Notes: generated by a model not told the origin, from the letters alone. A stretch of DNA of 13,522 bases from an uncultured Bacteroidota bacterium (GCA_937893205.1 CALBJU010000154.1:1-13522); one strand, 5' to 3'; shown: positions 6,334 to 13,390, counted from the stretch's first letter. Made by a program: numbers and translations.

Positions 6334-6534
6334 TAGCGTTCTTGAAGTAGCGGGCTTCCAAGCCGTCACATTCATATGACCTTTTGTCGAGGTTCTGTCA
6401 GATTTGTCTTGACACACATATTTTATATATGTTAATATGTTGATCCTTTTCGATTCCACTTCGTGTGTTTCGGGATACGTACTGCGGTACGTGCGTGAAT
6501 AGTTAGGCCGCTATATCGGCCCATGTGAGTTCCT
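6334..6534 (+). other. Intergenic leader region of the imuB unit
   Basis: No gene is seen here. After the integrase stop the stretch holds the promoter/operator at 6409-6438 and two hairpins in the transcribed leader: ACGTAC/GTACGT with a TGCG loop at 6477-6492, and GGCCG/CGGCC with a CTATAT loop at 6506-6521, 13 nt before the imuB start. The second could cover or expose the ribosome binding region. Confidence 0.6.
6409..6438 (+). promoter_or_regulatory. imuB promoter with palindromic operator
   Basis: A perfect -35 box TTGACA (6409-6414) is followed by a 17-bp palindrome ACATAT-TTTAT-ATATGT (6416-6432) and a weak -10-like TAATAT (6433-6438, 18-nt spacer). The palindrome fills the -35/-10 spacer, an ideal place for a repressor. 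A 29-bp block including -35 and palindrome is repeated exactly before dnaE2. The gene content makes LexA or a LexA-like regulator the best guess, although the motif is neither the enterobacterial CTGT-N8-ACAG nor a Bacillus-type GAAC-N4-GTTC box. Confidence 0.75.
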
Positions 6535-7695
6535 ATGGCCGATTACGAGCATAATTTGTTGGGTTGTCTGACGATCAAACATTTCCCTGCCTGGGCTATC
6601 TCGCTTATGCGGCATCATGACGCCGTGCGCCCCCTCCTCGTGCAGGAGGATGAGCATATCATCGCCCTCAATCGGGCCGCTGCAGCCCGATTGCTGGAAA
6701 CCGGCATGACGGCTGCCCGGGCTAGCGCGTTGTGCCCCGAGGCCGTGCTCTACGTGCGCGATCCCGTCGCCGAGTTCAGCGCCTGGGAGTATGCACTCGA
6801 GCACATGAACCGCATCACTCCGTTCATGGAAAGCGACACGCCCCGCATGTGGTTCGCAGCCGACGCGGATGAAGTGCGCACATGTGCACGTTTTCTGGGG
6901 GCTTCGATCGGGTTCGCCCGGCACCGATCGACGGCCTGGCTTGCATCCATTCAGGCTGGCGCGGGCCAGGTTCTGACGGTAGCCGAGGAGGAAACAGACT
7001 CGTTCCTGGACGCCTTCCCCACACCATTCCTGGAGGAGGCCGGATTCAGCTTCGACTGCATCGAAGGCCTTGAATTGCTGGGGTGTGCCCACCTCGGGTT
7101 GGCGCGCGCGATGAGCGCGCGCCATCTCACGCTCTCCTATGGCGAGGAGGGCGCCCTACTCGATGCGCTGCTTCACCCAGATGATGAGACGGCCATCTCC
7201 CTCTTTCGCCCCTCCCCATGCATACGGAAGCATTTCACGCTCTTCGCGCCGTGCTACGATGTCCCCTATGTCATTCCGATCATCCACCGGCTTGCCCAGA
7301 AGGCCCACGAAGGCCTGCGCTCGAACATCGTGGGGCAGGTCCGCATCGTATTGCACCTCGAGGGCCACCCACCCGAGCATGCCTCGCGCGTGCTCACCCA
7401 TCCGACGGCAAGGCTCGACGCCATCGTCCGCTTCGCCGAGCGACTGGTCGATGGCATGTTCGCCGACATGAAGCAGACCAAAGGCCAGGTAGGCATCGAA
7501 CGGGTCGAACTCGTACTCGCTGGCCTGCTGACGGGGGACATGATCCAGATGTCCCTCTTCGACCGGAAGCGGCGCCAGGTGAAAGCGGCCGTGAGCAAGG
7601 TGCATCGCCGGTTTCCGCGGGCCCTCAAACGATCCCTTGTACGCGAGGGAGCACATTTTCACGAAGACCGCTACAGTTATGTGGTCTGGGAATAG
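6535..7695 (+). CDS. imuB: ImuB-like, catalytically inactive Y-family polymerase relative
   Basis: The 386-residue product aligns in layout with ImuB: an N-terminal palm-like segment (LLGCLTIKHFPAW), the stretch ALNRAAAARLLETGMTAARA then SALCPEAV typical of ImuB/DinB fingers, a second palm segment (MWFAADADEVR), a helix-hairpin-helix-like part (IEGLELLGCAHLGLARAMSA) and a little-finger-like domain. The Asp that begins Y-family active sites is absent (CLTIK instead), as expected for ImuB, which bridges rather than polymerises. Near the C-terminus QMSLF (residues 338-342) fits the QxxLF beta-clamp-binding motif, through which ImuB is known to bring DnaE2 to the replication clamp. It is shorter than many ImuB proteins (around 450-550). 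It is the first gene of its unit and is followed after 15 nt by the DUF6504-like gene. The RBS before ATG 6535 is weak. Confidence 0.82.
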   Translation: MADYEHNLLGCLTIKHFPAWAISLMRHHDAVRPLLVQEDEHIIALNRAAAARLLETGMTAARASALCPEAVLYVRDPVAEFSAWEYALEHMNRITPFMESDTPRMWFAADADEVRTCARFLGASIGFARHRSTAWLASIQAGAGQVLTVAEEETDSFLDAFPTPFLEEAGFSFDCIEGLELLGCAHLGLARAMSARHLTLSYGEEGALLDALLHPDDETAISLFRPSPCIRKHFTLFAPCYDVPYVIPIIHRLAQKAHEGLRSNIVGQVRIVLHLEGHPPEHASRVLTHPTARLDAIVRFAERLVDGMFADMKQTKGQVGIERVELVLAGLLTGDMIQMSLFDRKRRQVKAAVSKVHRRFPRALKRSLVREGAHFHEDRYSYVVWE

Positions 7696-7710
7696 CAACC
7701 ATCAGGCATA

Positions 7711-7953
7711 GTGTTGAAGAGAAGCAGAAGACAGACCGACATACGATTTGAAGGAGATCGCCCCACGATTCTTGTCCGGGATACGCGCCGCTATGAGGTG
7801 CGCGAGGTCATCGAGCAGTGGGACGTGCGCGGCACGTGGTGGGCCGGCGAAAGGCACAGGCGCTATGTGACCCTGCGCACAGATGAGGGCACGTTCGACG
7901 TGGCCCGGGACATGAAGACAGGACGGTGGACGCTTGTGGGAGTCTACGACTGA
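7711..7953 (+). CDS. DUF6504-like small protein downstream of imuB
   Basis: This 80-residue protein begins at GTG 7711, 15 nt after the imuB stop; no ATG lies in frame, and a TTG at 7714 is an alternative. The core (YEVREVIEQWDVRGTWW, then RHRRYVTLRTDEGTFDVARD, then WTLVGVYD) fits my memory of DUF6504 proteins, which are compact, Trp-rich, beta-strand proteins often encoded beside or fused to ImuB. Their function is unknown; an accessory role in the mutasome is inference from position alone. Its last 10 nt overlap tail-to-tail with the minus-strand gene that ends at 7944. Family call is from memory of the pattern, not a search. Confidence 0.7.
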   Translation: MLKRSRRQTDIRFEGDRPTILVRDTRRYEVREVIEQWDVRGTWWAGERHRRYVTLRTDEGTFDVARDMKTGRWTLVGVYD

Positions 7954-8536
7954 CTGGATTCCAGATAGGTCAGGACGTCGTCGTAGGAGTCAATGAGGGC
8001 CTCCTCGACCGTGACAATGAGCGCGATAATGTCGGCGAAGTGGCGGTGGGAGTCATCCGGATCGATGTCTGATCCAAGAGCCGTCGCGAACGCCGCCACC
8101 GACATGGAAGCCTGGGTTAGCTGCGAAGAGATCTCTTTGAGGACTCGTTGCATGGAGTATGCATCGGAAAGCTTGAGAACGGTTTCGTAGTCGACGTAGG
8201 CCGACACGCCAGTGGAATTGAATGCCGACCAGGCGGTCTCCTGAATCTGAATTCCGGGAATGAACTGCCGCGCCTGCTGCCCTCCTCGACCTCTTCTCCG
8301 TTCATGATGCGAACAGCCACCAGATTGTTCGTATGAATCACGTTCAGCAACTCCCGATTTGATCGGATCTCGTTTGTGATGTTCTGAAGCGCCGCCTCTG
8401 CCCGAGTCTGATTGCTTCGAACCTCTCGCCACTCATTCACGAACAGCGCGAGAGAGACGGCGAGCACGATCGAAAAGACTTCGATGAACATCTTCTGAAA
8501 AGGAAACGAACGGGAAGTAGCGGAGGAGTTGTCCAT
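7944..8536 (-). pseudogene. Single-TM protein gene (DUF6090-like) with frameshift
   Basis: From ATG 8536 the frame reads an N-terminal cytoplasmic tail, one hydrophobic helix (FIEVFSIVLAVSLALFVNEW) and a periplasmic-type coiled segment (ALQNITNEIRSNRELLNVIH). Near 8280-8282, in a CCC run (GGG on the coding strand), the sense moves to the -1 frame, which continues GQQARQFIPGIQIQETAW, then YVDYETVLKLSDAYSM, and ends at the TAG at 7944. Joined, the product would be about 198 residues with balanced helical content. The pattern of a short tail, one helix ending in N-x-W, then an anti-parallel helix pair resembles DUF6090-type and similar membrane-anchored proteins of unknown function. One base seems to be lost in the G run, by mutation or sequencing error. 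Programmed -1 frameshifting is less likely, as no slippery heptamer is obvious. Confidence 0.65.
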
Positions 8537-8572
8537 AGGAGCGCGGGCATAGTGAGAGGATCAAACAAAATA

Positions 8573-8595
8573 GATGATCAAGAGGCGAGATCATC
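8573..8595 (-). terminator. Possible weak terminator after mazF
   Basis: Downstream of the mazF stop the minus strand has a GATGATC/GATCATC stem (7 bp, 9-nt loop), followed by a T-rich tract (TATTTTG). The stem has only three G:C pairs, so termination would be weak. It also separates mazEF from the frameshifted gene that starts at 8536. Confidence 0.35.
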
Positions 8596-8600
8596 ATCTT

Positions 8601-8939
8601 CTACTTGGCGAACATCTCGCCGAGCGTACTCAATGTCTGGTCCTGAATCGTTTCGTCGAGGTGACCCAGTTTCTTGGTCAATCGGTCCTTGTCTACCGCC
8701 CTGATCTGATCGAGCACAATCTGCCCTTCGACCCGCTGAAAGGTGCACGTGATGCGCGTCGGGTAGTCTCGAATTTTCGTGGTCATCGGAGCGATGATAA
8801 CGGTGCGGAGGTGGCGGTTCATTTCGTCCGGCGAAAGGACCAGGCAGGGTCGCGGCTTTTGAATCTCGCCTCCAGTCTCGCCTCCCATCCTGGGATCGAG
8901 ATTGATAAGGACGACATCAAATCGGTTGGCGCGAATCAT
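8601..8939 (-). CDS. mazF: MazF/PemK-family mRNA interferase toxin
   Basis: The 112-residue product matches the MazF/PemK fold: FDVVLINLDPRMGGE at the N-terminus, KPRPCLVLSPDEMN with the Arg of the active site, VIIAPMTTK with the conserved Thr, and GQIVLDQIRAVDKDRL, then TKKLG, near the end. MazF toxins are endoribonucleases that cut single-stranded mRNA at short sequences and stop translation until neutralised. The ATG (8939) overlaps the mazE stop by four bases (ATGA), a sign of translational coupling in one operon, antitoxin first. It is intact and of normal length. Cleavage specificity cannot be read from the sequence. Confidence 0.92.
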   Translation of the reverse strand: MIRANRFDVVLINLDPRMGGETGGEIQKPRPCLVLSPDEMNRHLRTVIIAPMTTKIRDYPTRITCTFQRVEGQIVLDQIRAVDKDRLTKKLGHLDETIQDQTLSTLGEMFAK

Positions 8940-9196
8940 TCCTCCCAGACCCAGTTTTTCTTATCCCATTCGGATTCAACATCAGGAAGCAAAAGTCCTT
9001 CATCCCCCGCCGCTCCGCTGGTTAGGATACGCTCTTCCCAATCTTGACGCGGGCGGGTGATGGACAGAATTGTTATCTGACCGTCTTCAACTTTCAATTC
9101 AACCTCATCCTCGATTCCTGCCTGCTCGAGTATCGGCTTGGCCAGGCGGATGCCCCTCGAATTTCCTATTTGAATGATCTTGGTGCGAATTCCCAT
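8936..9196 (-). CDS. mazE: MazE/AbrB-family antitoxin
   Basis: I chose ATG 9196 (86 residues) over an upstream in-frame TTG at 9211 because MGIRTKIIQIGNSRGIRLAK is the usual MazE N-terminus. That segment is the swapped-hairpin AbrB/MazE DNA-binding domain, with the conserved GNSRGIRL. KPILEQAGIEDEVELKVEDG completes it. The C-terminal part (about residues 55-86) is acidic and Trp-containing (ESEWDKKNWVWEE), as expected for the flexible tail that wraps the toxin. MazE neutralises MazF and, with it, represses the operon. A tandem palindrome upstream (9219-9237) is a good candidate for its operator. Confidence 0.9.
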   Translation of the reverse strand: MGIRTKIIQIGNSRGIRLAKPILEQAGIEDEVELKVEDGQITILSITRPRQDWEERILTSGAAGDEGLLLPDVESEWDKKNWVWEE

Positions 9197-9218
9197 CCTG
9201 ACTGCTCTCAAATAGCTC

Positions 9219-9237
9219 GTAATTACATTGTAATTAC
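9219..9237 (-). promoter_or_regulatory. Tandem palindromic operator of mazEF
   Basis: GTAATTAC, a perfect 8-bp palindrome, occurs twice (9219-9226 and 9230-9237) separated by ATT, so the centres are 11 bp apart, one helical turn. A possible -10 box (TACAAT on the minus strand, 9227-9232) lies between them. It sits 23 nt upstream of the mazE start. Dimeric AbrB-fold antitoxins bind such sites; autoregulation is the natural reading. Confidence 0.6.
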
Positions 9238-9327
9238 TCTATGAATGATGCAGCTGATCTTTTGATCCCCTCACCGAATAACCCATTATCCAACTACAAA
9301 CAACTGTAATTTTGTATTCGAATTCGC

Positions 9328-9357
9328 TTGACACACATATTTTATATATGTTAATGT
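9328..9357 (+). promoter_or_regulatory. dnaE2 promoter with the same palindromic operator
   Basis: TTGACA (9328-9333) and the 17-bp palindrome ACATAT-TTTAT-ATATGT (9335-9351) are identical to those before imuB; the identity covers 29 bp (9327-9355). The -10 region is TAATGT (9352-9357), weaker than a consensus box. This places both transcription units under the same regulator, which I infer to be LexA or similar. Confidence 0.75.
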
Positions 9358-9385
9358 ACCGACTCCCCTCTCCCATTTTGAAGTG

Positions 9386-9405
9386 GGGCCGGCTGCAGCC
9401 GGCCC
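9386..9405 (+). promoter_or_regulatory. GC-rich perfect palindrome in the dnaE2 leader
   Basis: GGGCCGGCTG followed directly by CAGCCGGCCC is a perfect 20-bp palindrome, able to form a very stable hairpin in the leader RNA, 23 nt before the dnaE2 start. No T-run follows, so it is not a classical intrinsic terminator. It may control mRNA stability or translation, or bind a protein as DNA. The imuB leader has hairpins in a comparable place. Confidence 0.6.
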
Positions 9406-9428
9406 GGATACAGCGAGTCGAATCAATC

Positions 9429-12400
9429 ATGTTTGTTCATCTGCACGCACGCAGCTGGTTTTCTTTTCGGGCCGCAGGATCGCCGCCCGAAGCCCTGGCC
9501 GCCGAAGTCGCCCGCCTCGGCATGACCTGTGCCGCCATCACCGATCGCCACGGCGTCTACGGGGTGGTGCGCTTCCAGCAGGCATGCAAGGAGCACGGCA
9601 TTCGGCACATATTCGGGGCCGAAGTGCCCATCGATGGGCGCACGCTCATTCTCCTGGCCAAGAACCGCAATGGGTACGCCAATCTGTGTCAACTCCTGAC
9701 GATTTCCCACCTGGCCGCGGCCGCACACGGTTCACACGATGAGCCATCGGCCAGTCTCGAAGACCTTGCGGCGCACCATGATGATCTGTTTTGTCTGACG
9801 GGCACGGACGAGGGGCAGCTGTATTCCTTGATTGATGACGCGCGCACGCGCGACGCGCAGAATTGGGTGGGGCAACTCCAAGATGTATTCGGCGACAGGC
9901 TCTCCATCGAAATATCGCACCAGCGCCGCATGGGAGATGACCGGCGGCTGGCGCGGCTCATCCGCCTCTCGAAAAAGACCGGCGTGCCCGCCGTTGCCAC
10001 GGGCGATGTGCGCTTCGCCGTGCCCGCGCACTACTGGCGCTACGATCTGCTCACCTGCATCCGCAACGGCATCACGGTGTTCGAAGACCATGTAGAGCGC
10101 CCCAGCAACGCCATGGCCTATCTGCAGCCTGAGGCCGAACTCTCCCGAAGGGGGCTGCCAGCGGATGCCCTGCACCGCACAGGAGAAATTGCTGAGATGT
10201 GCCATGTCGACCTCATTCCAGGCCACATCATCCCCCCGGGTGCACTCCTGCCCAAAGGCGTGACTTCAGATGAACTCTTCCTGCAAAAAGTCGAGGCCGG
10301 ATTCGCTCTGCGCTATCCGGAAGGGGCCGAGCACCGCGAAACCGCTGCCGAGCGGCTGAAGAAGGAAATCGACATCATCATGGGGCTCGACATCCATGAC
10401 TTCTTCCTGGTGGTAAATGAGGTCGTCGAGGAGGCCCAGCGCCGTGGAATTCGGTGTCTGGGCCGTGGGTCGGCCGCCAACTCGATCGTCACCTACCTGC
10501 TCGACATCACACGGGTCTGCCCGATCGAACACAACCTGCTCTTCGAGCGATTTCTGCACCGTGGCCGCAAAGGCACACCGGATATTGATCTGGATTTCGA
10601 TTCAAGCCGCCGCGGCGAGATCATCGAGTGGATGGAGGAGCGCTTCGGCGCCGATCACACGGGCATGTCCGCCACCATCGACCGCTACCTGACCAAATCG
10701 GCTGTTCAGGACACGGCCAAGGCGCTCGGCTGGCCCGCCGAAATGGCCGTGCAAATGTCCAAGCGCTGCAGCCACGCCCTCCCGACTGAAACAGCCAATG
10801 CAGACCACATCGAAAGTGTGGCCGGTGGCCCTTCTCCCCTGCTTCGGATTCTGCTGAGCGCCTCGACAGCGCTCTTGAACTGCCCCCGCCACCTGGGTCA
10901 ACATTCGGGCGGTATGGTCCTCACGCGCGCACCCATGCGAACCTTCTCCCCTCTGCAGGAAAGCGCCAATGGCGTGCGCATCGTGCAGTTCGACAAAGAT
11001 GATCTCGAATACCTGGGGCTCGTGAAGCTGGACGTGCTGGGACTGCGCATGCTTGGAGCGGTCTCCGAAGCCGTAGACATTGTCGCCGACCGACAGGGCG
11101 ACATAATTGACCTCGACCATATGTCTTTTGACGACGAGCGCGTCTACGACATGATCTGCGAGGGCGATGTGCTGGGGCTTTTCCAGATCGAATCCCCGGC
11201 ACAGATGAGCGCCGGTGCGCGCATCCAGGCCCGCTCCATGCAGGATCTCATCAAACAGATCTCCCTCGTGCGTCCGGGCCCCATCCAGGGCGGCTTGATG
11301 CACCCGTTCATCCGGCGCCACAAAGGCCTCGAACCAGTGCGCTACGACCATCCGGTGCTTGAAGAAATCCTGCACGACACCTACGGCGTAATTGTTTTTC
11401 AGGAGCAGGTCCTTGAAGTCGCCCATCGTTTTGCCGGCTGGTCGCTCGATGAAGCCGATACGTTCCGCCGTCTTATGTCCCGCTTCCGGGACGCATCAGA
11501 AATGGAGGGAATGCGGGAGAGCTTTGTCTCCTCATCCATGGAAAACGGCGCCAGCCGCCGCATCGCCAATCGCGTATTCGATCAGGTCTCCAAGTTCGTG
11601 GGTTATGGATTCTGCCGCTCTCACGCCGCGTCATTCGCCCTCACGGTCTATCACAGCGCCTATCTGAAGGCCCACTACCCGGCGGCTTTCTTCGCCGCGT
11701 TGATGCAGCATCGCCCGGGCATGTATGCCCAGATGACTCTTGAGCAGGATGCCCGGCGGCACAAGGTTCGTGTTCTCGTTCCTGACATCAATGCTTCCGG
11801 TCTGCGCTTTGACCTCGAAAACACGCACTATGTCTGGGCCGTCCGCAAACCGCTAACATCAGTCAAAGGGGTATCCGATGGGCTGGCCCGTGATATTGTC
11901 CTCGAGCGTCAGCACGGCTCGTTCACCAGTATCGAGGATTTTTTCCATCGGGTTTCGGCCGGGGAGGATGAGATGAAAGCCCTCACAAAGGCCGGGGCCT
12001 TCGACCAGCTTGAAGGCGCAAACCGCACGGCCCTGTATAAACTGCAGGTACTCACACGCCGGTACGCAGCGAGCGGGCCGGTAACAGAAGCGACTCTTCT
12101 GGACATGAAGGCGTTGCACGAAAAAGACATCCCTGCTCTTCCCGGAATCACACTCCGTACGCGCCTGGAGTGGGATTTGCGTACACACAGCGGCCCGCGC
12201 GTACATCCGATGGTCGTGCTGCGCGGGCACCTGTCCGACTACGAAATTCGCCCCATCGACATGGCCCGCCAGTTCGGCGACACCTTACCCTATGACGAGC
12301 GCAAGCCACCCACCATGACGGCGGCAGGTCTGGTCATGTTCAGGCAGCGACCCCGGACGGCGAAGGGCACGATGTTCATCTTCCTGGAGGACGAAACGGG

Positions 12401-12650
12401 CTACATTCAATGCATCTGCCGACCCGATATTCGAGACCAGTTCGGGGACATTCTCACCGAAAGTGCCCTGATTGTCCAAGGGGAAGTGCAGGCGGTAGGA
12501 CTCTGGCGGGGAATCATGGTCAAGCGAGCCTGGGCATTGTCTGGCGTGATAGGTGGATACAAGGGTGCCCACGGGGGACGGACGTTTGGACGGGATGATC
12601 GCGAGGTTACCTTTGAAAAAGGGAGCAAGACGCTCGAACGTATCGTATGA
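9429..12650 (+). CDS. dnaE2: Error-prone DNA polymerase III alpha subunit, DnaE2
   Basis: From ATG 9429 the product has 1073 residues, typical for DnaE2 and shorter than replicative DnaE. An upstream TTG at 9312 would start inside the promoter and is rejected. Domains in order: PHP domain (FVHLHARSWFSFRAAGSPPE; AAITDRHGVYGVVRF), polymerase core (LGRGSAANSIVTYLLDITRV), catalytic triad PDIDLDF with Asp385 and Asp387 and a third Asp535 in KLDVLGL, fingers (GFCRSHAASFALTVYHSAYL), helix-hairpin-helix (VKGVSDGLARDIV) and a C-terminal OB fold (TAAGLVMFRQRPRTAKGTMF). In characterised systems DnaE2 performs translesion synthesis with ImuB after SOS induction and causes induced mutation. The start lacks a strong Shine-Dalgarno. 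The SRAP gene follows after 47 nt, probably co-transcribed. Confidence 0.95.
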   Translation: MFVHLHARSWFSFRAAGSPPEALAAEVARLGMTCAAITDRHGVYGVVRFQQACKEHGIRHIFGAEVPIDGRTLILLAKNRNGYANLCQLLTISHLAAAAHGSHDEPSASLEDLAAHHDDLFCLTGTDEGQLYSLIDDARTRDAQNWVGQLQDVFGDRLSIEISHQRRMGDDRRLARLIRLSKKTGVPAVATGDVRFAVPAHYWRYDLLTCIRNGITVFEDHVERPSNAMAYLQPEAELSRRGLPADALHRTGEIAEMCHVDLIPGHIIPPGALLPKGVTSDELFLQKVEAGFALRYPEGAEHRETAAERLKKEIDIIMGLDIHDFFLVVNEVVEEAQRRGIRCLGRGSAANSIVTYLLDITRVCPIEHNLLFERFLHRGRKGTPDIDLDFDSSRRGEIIEWMEERFGADHTGMSATIDRYLTKSAVQDTAKALGWPAEMAVQMSKRCSHALPTETANADHIESVAGGPSPLLRILLSASTALLNCPRHLGQHSGGMVLTRAPMRTFSPLQESANGVRIVQFDKDDLEYLGLVKLDVLGLRMLGAVSEAVDIVADRQGDIIDLDHMSFDDERVYDMICEGDVLGLFQIESPAQMSAGARIQARSMQDLIKQISLVRPGPIQGGLMHPFIRRHKGLEPVRYDHPVLEEILHDTYGVIVFQEQVLEVAHRFAGWSLDEADTFRRLMSRFRDASEMEGMRESFVSSSMENGASRRIANRVFDQVSKFVGYGFCRSHAASFALTVYHSAYLKAHYPAAFFAALMQHRPGMYAQMTLEQDARRHKVRVLVPDINASGLRFDLENTHYVWAVRKPLTSVKGVSDGLARDIVLERQHGSFTSIEDFFHRVSAGEDEMKALTKAGAFDQLEGANRTALYKLQVLTRRYAASGPVTEATLLDMKALHEKDIPALPGITLRTRLEWDLRTHSGPRVHPMVVLRGHLSDYEIRPIDMARQFGDTLPYDERKPPTMTAAGLVMFRQRPRTAKGTMFIFLEDETGYIQCICRPDIRDQFGDILTESALIVQGEVQAVGLWRGIMVKRAWALSGVIGGYKGAHGGRTFGRDDREVTFEKGSKTLERIV

Positions 12651-12697
12651 TTTAAGAAAGAAGACCGCGACTGGCGGAAAAAAGAGCGCGGAAGAAC

Positions 12698-13390
12698 ATG
12701 TGCGGAAGAATCGTTAATCGAGCCGATCCTGGATACCTCAGAGAATTCTTTGATGAAGCGGCGGTGGCAGACATCCTCGAGGGATCGGGCGTCCTCGGGC
12801 GTTACAACATTACGCCGGGAAGCTACCTGCCGGGAGTTCGCGTGGATGAAAACGGTGGTACGACCTGGTCACTGATGCGATGGGGACTTATACCCAGGTG
12901 GGCGAAACCTGATCGAATACCAGATCGCACATTCAATGCCCGAAGCGAAACCGTCGCCGAAAAACCCAGCTTCCGAGATGCGTACGCTAAAAGAAGATGC
13001 GTAGTACCAATCAGCGGCTATTATGAATGGACGGGGGCAAAGGGGTCGAAGCAACCTCACTATTTTCACCGGTCTGACGAAGAAATAATTGCGCTGGCGG
13101 GGTTGTGGGAGACATGGCGCTACGAGGACAATGTCGTCGAATCGTGTACCATTTTAACCACCCAGGCGGATACGTTATTAAGCCAATACCACCACCGGAT
13201 GCCGGTATTCTTAAAACGTGAGGATACTGAAGAATGGATGTTCGGAAATCCATCAGAGTTAAAAAGACTGTTTAATACTGTCGAGACCGAGTCCCTCGTG
13301 GTCCACCCGGTTTCGAGAGAGGTAAACAACGGCAGGGTGGATTACCCCGAGTTGATCGATAGAATAGAGCTCGCTGACGACACGGAATAA
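12698..13390 (+). CDS. SRAP/HMCES-family abasic-site-binding protein (YedK-like)
   Basis: The 230-residue product begins MCGRIVNR; after Met removal Cys2 becomes the N-terminal nucleophile that forms a thiazolidine link with abasic sites in single-stranded DNA. Other family residues are visible: GRYNITPG (33-41), WGLIPRWAK (62-70), NARSET (Asn80), VVPISGYYEW (Glu110) and HHRMPV (His165), matching the Asn, Glu and His of YedK. The family protects ssDNA abasic sites from breakage and from error-prone bypass, and is named SOS-response-associated for its genomic neighbours. A GGAAG Shine-Dalgarno lies a few bases before ATG 12698. Its position 47 nt after dnaE2, with no promoter seen between, indicates co-expression. 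A terminator begins directly after the stop codon. Confidence 0.93.
   Translation: MCGRIVNRADPGYLREFFDEAAVADILEGSGVLGRYNITPGSYLPGVRVDENGGTTWSLMRWGLIPRWAKPDRIPDRTFNARSETVAEKPSFRDAYAKRRCVVPISGYYEWTGAKGSKQPHYFHRSDEEIIALAGLWETWRYEDNVVESCTILTTQADTLLSQYHHRMPVFLKREDTEEWMFGNPSELKRLFNTVETESLVVHPVSREVNNGRVDYPELIDRIELADDTE

Noticed and set aside
6502..6508. GTTAGGC before imuB as a leftover attI or attC crossover site
   Set aside because: It fits GTTRRRY, but no partner box or arm is nearby, and it is part of the GGCCG hairpin; chance is likely.
8148..9047. Plus-strand frames opposite the membrane protein gene and mazF
   Set aside because: They are shadows of well-supported minus-strand genes.
6408..9355. 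The 29-bp direct repeats as ends or target duplications of a transposon
   Set aside because: No transposase or terminal inverted repeats are present, and each copy sits precisely at a promoter, so regulation explains them better.
9312..9428. Longer dnaE2 start at TTG 9312
   Set aside because: It would put codons across the promoter and operator; the PHP domain starts directly after ATG 9429.
10602..11426. Long minus-strand frame inside dnaE2 (and a similar one at 6511-7125 in imuB)
   Set aside because: These are mirror frames of GC-rich coding sequence without recognisable domains.
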